Positions 1 through 6,538 of a DNA stretch of 9,628 bases are shown in pieces. How positions within the stretch are numbered: position 1 is the stretch's first letter; every line of letters begins with the position of its first letter. Origin of the DNA: Chloroflexota bacterium (GTDB taxonomy: Bacteria > Chloroflexota > Limnocylindria > Limnocylindrales > CSP1-4); contig VGPE01000096.1 of assembly GCA_016875645.1 (NCBI GenBank), positions 1-9,628 of the forward strand, in the 5' to 3' direction. Under the pieces are notes generated by a model. It was not told the origin of the DNA. It saw only the letters and a program-made list of their open reading frames with translations, and did not search any database. The translations under genes were made by a program, and so were the position numbers.

Positions 1-42
1 AACCGCGGCCTGGCCGGCGCGCCAATCGCCCGGCCCGCATGA
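1..42 (+). CDS. Possible 3' end of an upstream gene (partial)
   Basis: Frame 1 is open from the left edge to a TGA at 40-42 and would end in the residues GAPIARPA. The other two frames are also open and stop inside the repeat array, at TGA 57-59 and TGA 74-76, so the frame of the upstream gene cannot be fixed from this window. The TGA at 40-42 overlaps an ATG at 39 as ATGA, the usual signature of an overlapping stop and start. Too little protein is visible to suggest a function. Confidence 0.25.
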   Translation, partial: NRGLAGAPIARPA

Positions 43-99
43 CCGCCCGGCCCGCATGACCGCCCGGCCCGCATGACCGCCCGCACCCGCATGACCGCC
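31..99 (+). repeat. 17-bp tandem repeat carrying ATGA start/stop units
   Basis: Three perfect head-to-tail copies of CGGCCCGCATGACCGCC lie at 31-47, 48-64 and 65-81. A fourth, degenerate 18-bp copy (82-99) replaces GGC with GCAC near its left end. Each copy contains ATGA, giving ATGs at 39, 56, 73 and 91. Because 17 is not a multiple of three, the first three TGAs fall in all three frames. The ATGs at 39 and 56 hit a stop after six codons. The ATGs at 73 and 91 share one frame and open into the N-terminus of the following gene. Confidence 0.9.
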
Positions 100-170
100 C
101 GCACCCGGCCCTTCCTCCTCTCGGCGACCGTCGACTTCCCCGACGACCTCGAGATCGGCACCTATCGCCC
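73..170 (+). other. Displaced N-terminal codons of the barrel protein (frameshift)
   Basis: The frame from ATG 73 (or ATG 91) reads MTARTRPFLLSATVDFPDD and then EIGTYRP, a convincing hydrophobic beta-strand start for a TIM-barrel-type enzyme. It then turns into Cys/Ser-rich nonsense from 172. Adding one base between 165 and 171 makes it continue as YRPELLADAM into the large frame entered at 189. The piece is therefore best read as the true 5' end of the next gene, cut off by a one-base deletion or base-call error. No slippery heptamer is present at the junction, so programmed frameshifting is not favoured. Confidence 0.7.
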
Positions 171-188
171 GAGCTGCTCGCCGACGCG

Positions 189-1916
189 ATGCGGCTCCTG
201 CGCGAGGCGGGCGTCCGGCGCGTGAACTGGCTGTCGTACGGATCGATCGACCCCGCGTCGCCCCTCTACTCCCCCATCCTCGCCCGGCGCCGCCACGGCC
301 CCGCCACGATCGCGCGCCTCGGCGACCCGCTGGCGGCGGCCGTCCACGCCGCCCACGCCAACGGCATGGAGCTGTACGCGGTCATGAAGCCGTTCGCGGG
401 CGCCACCGTGACCTCCCACGCAACCCCGCCCGAGGACGGCCGGGCGCTGCCGCGCATCGGGGGCTGGCTGGACGACCCGTACGCGTGGCTCCAAGGGCAG
501 CCGGCGGCACGCATCGCCCGCGACCCGTCGACGATCCCGGCCCGGCCCGCTCCCCGCCCCAGCGACATCGCCGCCATCCGCCTCACCAAGTCCGACGACA
601 CCCCCACCCGCATCACCGCCGCCGACCTGGAGTTCCACACCAGCCGGCGCAACGACCGCTACCGTCGCCGCCGCCACCTCGAGACGTTCACCGTCCGCGA
701 AGAGGTCCGCCCGGCCCCGGCGGAGGTGCGCGACTACTTCGGGCGGGTGGTGACGCGCGCTGGCGCGCCAGTCAGATCGCTGGTGCTGGAGAACGTCCAC
801 CTGGACGACCCCTTCACGCTCGTCACCACGCGACTTCGCGACGGCGAGCCGAGGGCCCCAGGCCCTGACTTCCGCAACACCGCCCGGCACATGATCGAGG
901 CACTCGACAGAGACGGCCGCCCCATCCGCACCGTCGTCGCCACCCGCAGCGCCACCGCGAACCTCAACCGCGACTTCCGCCGCCAGGGTCTCGAGTTCGA
1001 CTGCGGCTACGGGCTGTTCCAGTACGCGCTCGATGCCGACAACCGCGCCCAGTCGGCGGCCTGGGATACCCCGCAGGGCGGCTGCATCGCGTTCGCCCTC
1101 GGCGTCAACGAGACCCTCGGCGGCGCCCCCTGCGAGTCCGTACCGGCCATCCAGGACGCCTGGCTGGCCTGGCTGCGCTCCCTCATCGCGGCCGGCGTTG
1201 ACGGCGTGGACATCCGCATTTCCGCCCACGGCACCCACACCGACGAGCCGTTCGCCTACGGCTTCAACCCCGAGGTGCTGGCCGCCGCGGAGATCGAGCC
1301 GGCGGCGACGACGATGGAGGGCCCTGCGCGCCCCCGGCCAGGGGAGCGGCCGGACCTGGCGACGATCGCCCGCGTTCGCGGCGACGTGTACACGCAGTTC
1401 CTGCGCCGCGCGCGCGAAGCGCTTCGCGCGGCCGGGCTGCCGCTCCAGGTCCACCTCCACACCGAGGCATTCCGCCCGAACCCCGTCCATGGCCAGCTGA
1501 TGGGCTTCCCCGCCAAACTCGAGTTCGGGTGGCGCGAGTGGCTGGCGTCCGGGCTGGTGGATTCGGCCACGCTGCGGACGGCGTGGTACGAGCGCCTCGG
1601 GCCACCGATCGACGACCTCGGCGAACTCCTGCGCGAGTCCTTCGTGGAGGAGACTATCGTCGAGGCGCGCCGCCACGGGGTGCCCCTCTACCTGAACCGC
1701 TACGCGATGGATGGGAATACGCGGCGCACCGGCGTCCGCGCGGACCGCTACCTCGAGGACTTCGAGTTCGCGTTCCGCGATGAGCGCCTGGACGGCTTCG
1801 ACCTCTACGAACTCTGGGCGCTGGCCGGCCCGTCGGCCGACGGCTCGCGCGTGGAGCCCCTCACCGAGCTGCTGCCACGGGTCGGCCGGCTGGCGAGGCG
1901 GCTGGGGATCACGTGA
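189..1916 (+). CDS. Predicted glycoside-hydrolase-like barrel protein, 5' frameshifted
   Basis: This is a 575-codon frame ending in TGA at 1914-1916. The protein is globular, with no signal peptide or membrane segment. Its strand and helix layout looks like a TIM barrel of the family-10-like or GHL type: an N-terminal REAGVRRVNWLSYGS strand, MELYAVMKPFAG, a central AGVDGVDIRISAHGTHTDEP strand with acidic residues, LPLQVHLHTEAFRPNP, and a C-terminal GFDLYELWALA. Residues such as D and E in VDGVDIRI, LHTEAF and DLYELW could be catalytic or sugar-contacting, but I cannot assign them. The ATG at 189 has no Shine-Dalgarno site and lies inside the helix LLADAMRLLREAG, so it is unlikely to be the native start. 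Restoring one base near 170 joins the frame to ATG 91 and gives about 608 residues. It is convergent with the ThDP enzyme gene. The enzyme class is an inference from fold-like patterns; no exact family is recognised. Confidence 0.72.
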   Translation: MRLLREAGVRRVNWLSYGSIDPASPLYSPILARRRHGPATIARLGDPLAAAVHAAHANGMELYAVMKPFAGATVTSHATPPEDGRALPRIGGWLDDPYAWLQGQPAARIARDPSTIPARPAPRPSDIAAIRLTKSDDTPTRITAADLEFHTSRRNDRYRRRRHLETFTVREEVRPAPAEVRDYFGRVVTRAGAPVRSLVLENVHLDDPFTLVTTRLRDGEPRAPGPDFRNTARHMIEALDRDGRPIRTVVATRSATANLNRDFRRQGLEFDCGYGLFQYALDADNRAQSAAWDTPQGGCIAFALGVNETLGGAPCESVPAIQDAWLAWLRSLIAAGVDGVDIRISAHGTHTDEPFAYGFNPEVLAAAEIEPAATTMEGPARPRPGERPDLATIARVRGDVYTQFLRRAREALRAAGLPLQVHLHTEAFRPNPVHGQLMGFPAKLEFGWREWLASGLVDSATLRTAWYERLGPPIDDLGELLRESFVEETIVEARRHGVPLYLNRYAMDGNTRRTGVRADRYLEDFEFAFRDERLDGFDLYELWALAGPSADGSRVEPLTELLPRVGRLARRLGIT

Positions 1917-2093
1917 CCGCGGTCGGCTGCCGTCGCGCCTGAATGTCGCGGATTACCAGTGGTGGCGATGGTGTGCGTCGAAGGAGGCCGTTTCAGCTGG
2001 CAAGTCAACCGATTCCGTCAACTTCGTGCGGCCTTCGGCCCGATCTGCCCACATACCATCGCTGGGACTGGTAGACCGCGAATCCGCGCGGGA
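1917..2093. other. Intergenic spacer between convergent genes
   Basis: This 177-bp spacer lies between the stops of two convergent genes. I see no intrinsic terminator with a T-tract in either direction. Only short stems are present: GGCC-TTC-GGCC around 2030-2040, and a 5-bp CCGCG/CGCGG stem just beyond the minus-strand stop. No small gene with a ribosome binding site is evident. Confidence 0.5.
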
Positions 2094-3749
2094 TCAGTCG
2101 GTGGAGCCGACGGGGTAGAGCGAGAACGCCTGCTCCTTCGACGTGATGAACTCCAGCAGCGCCGGCTGGCCGGCCTCCGTGGCCGCGACGGCCCGCCGGA
2201 CGGCGGCCTTGATCTCGGCCGGATCCGTCACGCGCTCCCCGTAGCCGCCGAAGGCCTTGGCCATGTCGGCGTAGTTGCCGCTGATGTCGGTGGAGCCGAA
2301 CTTGGCGCCCGACACGGGCATCACGTCGAGCTCGATCGCCATCGAGAAGTTGTTGAGCACGACCGTCAGGTGCGGGATGCGCTCGCGGACGGCCGTCTCG
2401 AAGTCCATGCCGGTGAACCCGATCGCGGCGTCGCCCATGACGTTGATGCAGAGCTTGTCGGGCCGGGCGAGCTTGGCGCCCATCGCCAGCCCGAGGCCAT
2501 AGCCCAGCTGCGTTGACTTGCCCCAGCCGAGGTAGCCCAGCGGTGATGTCGGCCGCCAGAACGGCGAGAGCTGGTCGCGGGGTGAGCCCGCGTCGTGGGT
2601 GATGATCGCGTTGGAGACGTCCACGGCCTCCATGAGGTCGTGGATGACGCGGTAGGGCGTCATCGGGGTCTCGTTCGAGGTCAGCTTGGGCAGCCACTCG
2701 CGCATCCAGTCGCCGTGGACCTTGGCCACCTCAGCCTCGACTGCCGCGCGTCGCCCACGGCCGCCCGCCGGAAGAATGCTCCGCAGCTCGGCGATCAGCG
2801 CGTCGAGGGTCAGCGCGGCATCACCGGCCAGGCCCAGCGAGATCGGCACGTTGAGGTTGAGGTCGTCCGGGTCCAGGGTGGCGTGGACCACCGTCTTGCC
2901 CTTCGGCATCGCGACGCCGTAGCCCGTCGCCCCGAACGAGCAGCCGATCCCGAAGATGACGTCCGAGCGGTCCAGGAACCAGCGCACGGGCTTCGGGACG
3001 GCGCGCCCGCCGGAGCCCAGCGAGAGCGGGTGGTTCTCGGGGAACGCGCTCTTGCCCTGGAGACTGGTCGTGACCGGCGCCTCGAGCAGCTCCGCGAGCT
3101 GCCGCAACTGCGGCCAGGCCTCGGCGTAGTGGACGCCCTGGCCGGCGTAGATCACCGGGCGCGCCGCGCCGGCAAGGATCCGGGCCGCCTCGCGCACGCC
3201 ATCGGGATCGGGCGCCGATCGGGTCCGCGCGGGCGAGACCCACGACGCGGGCGACCAGTCGATGTCGATGTCCATCACGTCCCACGGGATCTCGACCGCG
3301 ACCGGCCGCGGACGTCCGTTCCGGGCCTGGGCAAACGCGCGCCGGATGGCGTTGGGCGTTTCGGCCGGCAGGTTGACCTGCTCGATCCACTTGGTGATCG
3401 ACTGGTACGAGACCACCGCGTTGAAGTTCGGCCGCACCGACGAGATCGCGCGGTCGTAGCCGCCCGGGAACACGATGATCGGCACCGAGTCCGCGTATGC
3501 CTGCGCCACGCCGCCGAACCCGTTCTCGGCGCCCGGGCCCATCTGCATCGCGAAGACGCCGATCTTCCGCCCCGACGTGACCCGCGAGACCGCATCGGCC
3601 ATGTGGAGGCCGGTCCGCTCCTGGCGCACGATGATCGTGCGGATGTCGGCCTCGGCGGCGGACTCGATGATGTGGTTCACCGGGTAGCCGATGACGAACT
3701 CCACGCCCTCGCGCTTGAGGATCTGGGCGACGGCGGCACTCACCTTCAC
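2094..3749 (-). CDS. Thiamine-diphosphate-dependent enzyme, acetolactate-synthase-like (551 aa)
   Basis: It belongs to the ThDP-dependent 2-oxo-acid decarboxylase and carboligase superfamily (IlvB/COG0028-like), cytosolic, with the three usual domains. The N-terminal pyrimidine-binding domain (about 1-165) has VRQERTGLHMADAVSR, where E44 occupies the place of the catalytic glutamate, followed by the conserved GPGAENGFGG and DSVPIIVFPGG. The central Rossmann-like domain spans about 185-330 (PVIYAGQGVHYAEA). The C-terminal diphosphate-binding domain carries the metal motif GDA at 439-441 through NN at 466-467. Because E44 is present, it is not a typical glyoxylate carboligase, which lacks that residue. 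The length is normal for the family. The start is GTG at 3749 (MKVSAAVAQ), supported by GGGGAG nine bases upstream; the open frame continues far upstream but is non-coding there. It is divergent from the PLP enzyme gene. The substrate is unknown: sulfopyruvate, phosphonopyruvate or acetolactate-type chemistry are all possible. Confidence 0.9.
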   Translation of the reverse strand: MKVSAAVAQILKREGVEFVIGYPVNHIIESAAEADIRTIIVRQERTGLHMADAVSRVTSGRKIGVFAMQMGPGAENGFGGVAQAYADSVPIIVFPGGYDRAISSVRPNFNAVVSYQSITKWIEQVNLPAETPNAIRRAFAQARNGRPRPVAVEIPWDVMDIDIDWSPASWVSPARTRSAPDPDGVREAARILAGAARPVIYAGQGVHYAEAWPQLRQLAELLEAPVTTSLQGKSAFPENHPLSLGSGGRAVPKPVRWFLDRSDVIFGIGCSFGATGYGVAMPKGKTVVHATLDPDDLNLNVPISLGLAGDAALTLDALIAELRSILPAGGRGRRAAVEAEVAKVHGDWMREWLPKLTSNETPMTPYRVIHDLMEAVDVSNAIITHDAGSPRDQLSPFWRPTSPLGYLGWGKSTQLGYGLGLAMGAKLARPDKLCINVMGDAAIGFTGMDFETAVRERIPHLTVVLNNFSMAIELDVMPVSGAKFGSTDISGNYADMAKAFGGYGERVTDPAEIKAAVRRAVAATEAGQPALLEFITSKEQAFSLYPVGSTD

Positions 3750-3758
3750 GGCGAAACA

Positions 3759-3764
3759 CTCCCC
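3759..3764 (-). promoter_or_regulatory. Ribosome binding site of the ThDP enzyme
   Basis: The minus strand reads GGGGAG at 3764-3759, nine bases before GTG 3749. It decides the start within a frame that stays open, without a stop, for more than 1.2 kb upstream. Confidence 0.6.
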
Positions 3765-3886
3765 ATGTGCAATGGCGGCGGACGCGACCCGGCTCCGGCG
3801 GCGACAAGGCCGTGTCGGCAGCGGCGGCTGGGTAGAATCGCCGGGCCAACGTGCGTGCGAGGTGCGCCGGCGGGCCAGCGTAGCAG

Positions 3887-3891
3887 AGGAG
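3887..3891 (+). promoter_or_regulatory. Ribosome binding site of the PLP enzyme
   Basis: AGGAG, within a longer GAGGAGA run, lies five bases before GTG 3897. It fixes the start of the PLP enzyme inside a frame that is open for 1.3 kb upstream, antisense to the ThDP gene. Confidence 0.65.
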
Positions 3892-3896
3892 AACAC

Positions 3897-5099
3897 GTGG
3901 CAGGAGCCTCGACCGGCACGGCCGGTGCCCCCGCATCGGCCACCGCGTCCGAGCCCTTCCGCGAGCCCTTCGCGGGGCACCCGGAGCCTGCCGGGCAGGC
4001 CGATCTGATCGGCCTTCCGAAGGACGAGATCGATACGCCGGCGCTGCTGCTGGACCTGGACCGCTTCGAGCGCAACGCGAGCAAGATCTCCGACTTCCTG
4101 CGCGACCAGGGGGTCGACTGGCGCCCGCACAGCAAGGCCCACAAGTCGCCCGCGATCGCGCGGCGCCAGGTGGAGCTCGGCGCGATCGGGATCACCTGCG
4201 CGAAGGTGAGCGAGGCCGAGGTCATGGTTGACCACGGCATCCGCAGCGTCCTCGTGGCCAACGAGCAGGGCCGCCGCCAGAAGTTCGACCGCCTCGCTGC
4301 CCTCAACAGGCGGGCCGAGGTCATCACCTGCGCCGACAGCCCCGCGCACGTCGGCATGGCGTCGGCGGCGGGAATCGCTGCCGGCGTCGAGATCCCGATG
4401 CTCGTGGACCTCAACGTCGGCATGGAGCGGACGGGCGTGGCGCCCGGCGAGGCGGCCCGAGACCTCGCGCGGCTCATCGACAAGACCCCGGGCGTGCGGT
4501 TCATGGGCCTGATGGGCTACGAGGGGCACCTCCTGACCGTCTGGCCACTCGAGGAGAAGGAGCGCCAGGCGCGCGAGCAGATGGGCGCGATGATCGAATC
4601 GCGGCGGCTGATCGAGCGCGACGGCCTGGAGGTGAAGATCGTCAGCGGCGGTGGCTCCGGCACGTACATGGTCTCGGGGCTGATCGATGGCATGACCGAG
4701 ATCCAGGCCGGCGGGGCGTGTTTCATGGACCGCTTCTACGGCGAGGAGTGCCACATGGCCGACGACTTCGAGTACGCGCTCACCGTCGTCGCCACGGTCA
4801 CCAGCCGGCCCAAGCCGACGCGGGTGATCATGGATGCGGGGTTCAAGACGATGTCCGACGGCGAGAGCGGGCGGCCGATCGTGGTCAACCGCGGCGGCCT
4901 GACCCTCGAGTACCTGTCCGCCGAACACGGCAACCTCGAGCTGGCCGAGGGCGCAGCGCCCGTCGCCATCGGCGACCGCCTGGAGTTCCTGCCCGGCTAC
5001 AGCGATACGACGACGTTCCTCCACAATCACTTCGTCGGGCTCCGCGGCAACCGGGTCGCGGCGCTGATCCCGCTCGTCGGCCGCGGCCGGTTGACCTGA
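3897..5099 (+). CDS. DSD1-family PLP enzyme (D-threonine aldolase / D-serine dehydratase-like)
   Basis: This 400-residue protein has the alanine-racemase-type N-terminal barrel of the DSD1/D-threonine aldolase family. Members use PLP and usually a divalent metal to cleave or dehydrate D-3-hydroxy amino acids, for example D-threonine to glycine plus acetaldehyde, 3-hydroxy-D-aspartate to glycine plus glyoxylate, or D-serine to pyruvate plus ammonia. Visible motifs: IDTPALLLDLDRFERN at 45-60, the Schiff-base lysine motif RPHSKAHK (76-83, with K80 the likely PLP lysine), GYEGH (207-211), the phosphate-binding GGGSGTY (251-257), EIQAGGACFMD (268-278), DAGFKTMS (313-320), and a C-terminal HNH (376-378) at the expected metal site. 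The first ~44 residues are a low-complexity Ala/Pro extension that the family does not need. GTG 3897 is chosen for its AGGAG box. It is the first gene of a run with the MFS transporter 33 bp downstream. Family membership is firm; the substrate is not known. Confidence 0.9.
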   Translation: MAGASTGTAGAPASATASEPFREPFAGHPEPAGQADLIGLPKDEIDTPALLLDLDRFERNASKISDFLRDQGVDWRPHSKAHKSPAIARRQVELGAIGITCAKVSEAEVMVDHGIRSVLVANEQGRRQKFDRLAALNRRAEVITCADSPAHVGMASAAGIAAGVEIPMLVDLNVGMERTGVAPGEAARDLARLIDKTPGVRFMGLMGYEGHLLTVWPLEEKERQAREQMGAMIESRRLIERDGLEVKIVSGGGSGTYMVSGLIDGMTEIQAGGACFMDRFYGEECHMADDFEYALTVVATVTSRPKPTRVIMDAGFKTMSDGESGRPIVVNRGGLTLEYLSAEHGNLELAEGAAPVAIGDRLEFLPGYSDTTTFLHNHFVGLRGNRVAALIPLVGRGRLT

Positions 5100-5132
5100 T
5101 CAGAGGGCCCCTGCCCCGCGACGCCATCTGAC

Positions 5133-6536
5133 GTGAAGCAGCCGGTCGGGACCGCGGCCCGCCTGCTGGGCTGGACGCCGCCCCCGGAAACGGCGTCGTC
5201 GGCGGTCCGGCGCCACAACTACCTCTCCGTCCAGCTGGAATCCGCGGCGATGGGCGTCGCGAACGCGGCCGGCATCTTCCTACCCGTCTTCCTCGTGCGC
5301 CTGGGCGCGACCAACCTCGAGATCAGCCTGCTCACCGCGATCCCGGCGCTCGCCGGCTTCCTGTTCTCGATCCCGCTGGGCGCCTACATCCAGCAGCGGC
5401 GCAATGTCGTGCCCTGGTATTCGCGCTCTCGCGGCGCCTCGCAACTCGTCTATGCGGCCACGGCCGTTGCGGTCGTTCTTGTGCCGCCCGCCGAAGCCGT
5501 CGTGATCGTGCTGGTGCTCTGGGCGTTCATGACCATTCCGTCGACGATCGGGATGGTCGCCTTCTACGCCGTCATGGACGGCGCCGCCGGCCCGCGCGGT
5601 CGCTACGACCTGCTCTCCATGCGCTGGAGCGTGATGGGCCTCACGACGGCCATCACCGTCGCCGTCGCGGGCCAGCTCCTCGAATGGGTGGCGTTTCCGC
5701 TCAACTACCAGATCGTCTTCGTGGTCTTCTCGGTCGCAGGCGTGGTGGCCGCCTACTACGCGAACCGGATCCGGCTGCCCGACCACCCGCCGGTCACTCG
5801 CGAGCCCGGCGCATCGGTTCGCTCACGGCTGCGGAGCTTCGCCGACCTTCTGAACCGCCACCGCCCGTTCCAGGCGTTCGTCCTGCGGCATTTCGTGTTC
5901 ACGCTCGGGACCCGCCTCGCGGTGCCGCTGATCCCGCTCTGGTACGTCCGCGAAGCAGGCGCCTCGGACGCGTGGGTCGGCATCATCGGCATGAGCCAGT
6001 CACTGATCCTGCTGTTCGGCTACAACTTCTGGCGCCGCCAGTCGCGCCGCCGGAGCACTCGATCGCTCGTGATCGCGACGACGATCGGTGCCGCGCTCTA
6101 CCCGGTCGTGCTCTCGCTTTCGACGGACCTCATCGCGATCGTCTTCATCACGGCCTACGGAGCGGCGGTCTACGCGGGCATCGACCTGGTCCTGTTCGAC
6201 CTGCTGATGCGTTCCATCCCGCAGCGACACGCGGTGACGCTGACTTCGGTCGAGACCAGCGTCCAGAACCTGGCCTCGATCATCGGGCCGCTCCTCGGAG
6301 GCGTCATCGCGGACCTGTTCGGGATCGCGGCCGGGTTGGTCGTCGCTGGCGTCGTGACGCTGGCCGGCGCGCTGATGTTCGTGGTCGCGCGGCCGCCGGC
6401 GACCACGGCGGCGACACCGCCACCGGAGCCGCCACCACCGTCACCGGAGCCGACACCACCGCCACCGGAACTGCCCGCGCCGTCACCCGGCCCATCCGGG
6501 TCGCAGAATCCCGAATCTGAGCCAGCCGGAGGTTGA
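5133..6536 (+). CDS. MFS transporter with proline-rich C-terminal tail
   Basis: This 467-residue protein has 12 predicted membrane segments in two bundles of six. They run approximately 38-57, 65-87, 101-119, 121-146, 163-182, 190-211, then a charged cytoplasmic loop (212-245), then 252-271, 280-298, 311-328, 332-357, 371-393 and 397-419. This is the major facilitator fold; the substrate cannot be inferred. The tail from 421 is hydrophilic and rich in Pro, Glu and Ser (PPPEPPPPSPEPTPPPPELP), and is encoded by a 21-bp tandem repeat. GTG 5133 gives a short soluble N-terminus before the first segment, but it has no Shine-Dalgarno site; GAGGG at 5103-5107 is too far away. The gene starts 33 bp after the PLP enzyme and ends 2 bp before the sialidase-like gene, so the three are probably co-transcribed. 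It may import the compound that the neighbouring enzymes degrade; that is inference from position. Confidence 0.87.
   Translation: MKQPVGTAARLLGWTPPPETASSAVRRHNYLSVQLESAAMGVANAAGIFLPVFLVRLGATNLEISLLTAIPALAGFLFSIPLGAYIQQRRNVVPWYSRSRGASQLVYAATAVAVVLVPPAEAVVIVLVLWAFMTIPSTIGMVAFYAVMDGAAGPRGRYDLLSMRWSVMGLTTAITVAVAGQLLEWVAFPLNYQIVFVVFSVAGVVAAYYANRIRLPDHPPVTREPGASVRSRLRSFADLLNRHRPFQAFVLRHFVFTLGTRLAVPLIPLWYVREAGASDAWVGIIGMSQSLILLFGYNFWRRQSRRRSTRSLVIATTIGAALYPVVLSLSTDLIAIVFITAYGAAVYAGIDLVLFDLLMRSIPQRHAVTLTSVETSVQNLASIIGPLLGGVIADLFGIAAGLVVAGVVTLAGALMFVVARPPATTAATPPPEPPPPSPEPTPPPPELPAPSPGPSGSQNPESEPAGG
6421..6504 (+). repeat. 21-bp in-frame minisatellite encoding Pro-rich heptads
   Basis: Two nearly identical 21-bp copies (6421-6441 and 6442-6462) begin with CACCGGAGCCG. 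Two increasingly degenerate copies follow at 6463-6483 and 6484-6504. As 21 is seven codons, the frame is kept and each unit encodes a heptad of the type PEPPPPS, PEPTPPP, PELPAPS, PGPSGSQ in the MFS tail. Confidence 0.75.
6528..6532 (+). promoter_or_regulatory. Ribosome binding site of the sialidase-like gene
   Basis: GGAGG lies six bases before ATG 6539 and within the last codons of the MFS gene. It favours ATG 6539 over the TTG at 6533, which directly abuts the box. Stop and start are 2 bp apart, so coupled translation is likely. Confidence 0.7.
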
Positions 6537-6538
6537 TC

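Larger units (their letters stand above)
3750..3896. promoter_or_regulatory. Divergent promoter region between the ThDP and PLP enzyme genes
   Basis: This is the only sizeable non-coding gap between the two divergent genes, so both promoters should lie here. On the plus strand TAGAAT at 3833-3838 is a plausible -10 box, 59 bases before the GTG of the PLP enzyme. A good -35 box is not visible at the right distance; GTGTCG at 3812-3817 is the nearest and sits too close. No clear -10 for the minus-strand gene stands out, and no convincing operator palindrome is seen. Confidence 0.4.

Noticed and set aside
162..1676. 504-codon minus-strand frame opposite the barrel gene
   Set aside because: Arg/Gly/Val/Ala-rich composition typical of antisense of GC-rich codons; the plus-strand frame has real strand and helix patterns.
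2002..2024. Imperfect inverted repeat AAGT...ACTT between the convergent genes
   Set aside because: Three of eleven arm positions mismatch and the stem would be weak; no T-tract follows.
3746..3766. Six-codon micro-frame (MGSVSP) whose TGA overlaps the GTG of the ThDP gene
   Set aside because: No ribosome binding site of its own, and its ATG partly overlaps the Shine-Dalgarno box; likely chance.
2595..3896. Long plus-strand extension upstream of the PLP enzyme (frame open from 2595)
   Set aside because: Low-complexity Arg/Asp/His-rich translation antisense to the ThDP gene; AGGAG plus GTG at 3897 gives a proper start where family homology begins.
3750..5030. Minus-strand extension of the ThDP frame to 5030
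   Set aside because: Antisense of the PLP enzyme gene with no domain pattern; GTG 3749 has a good ribosome binding site.
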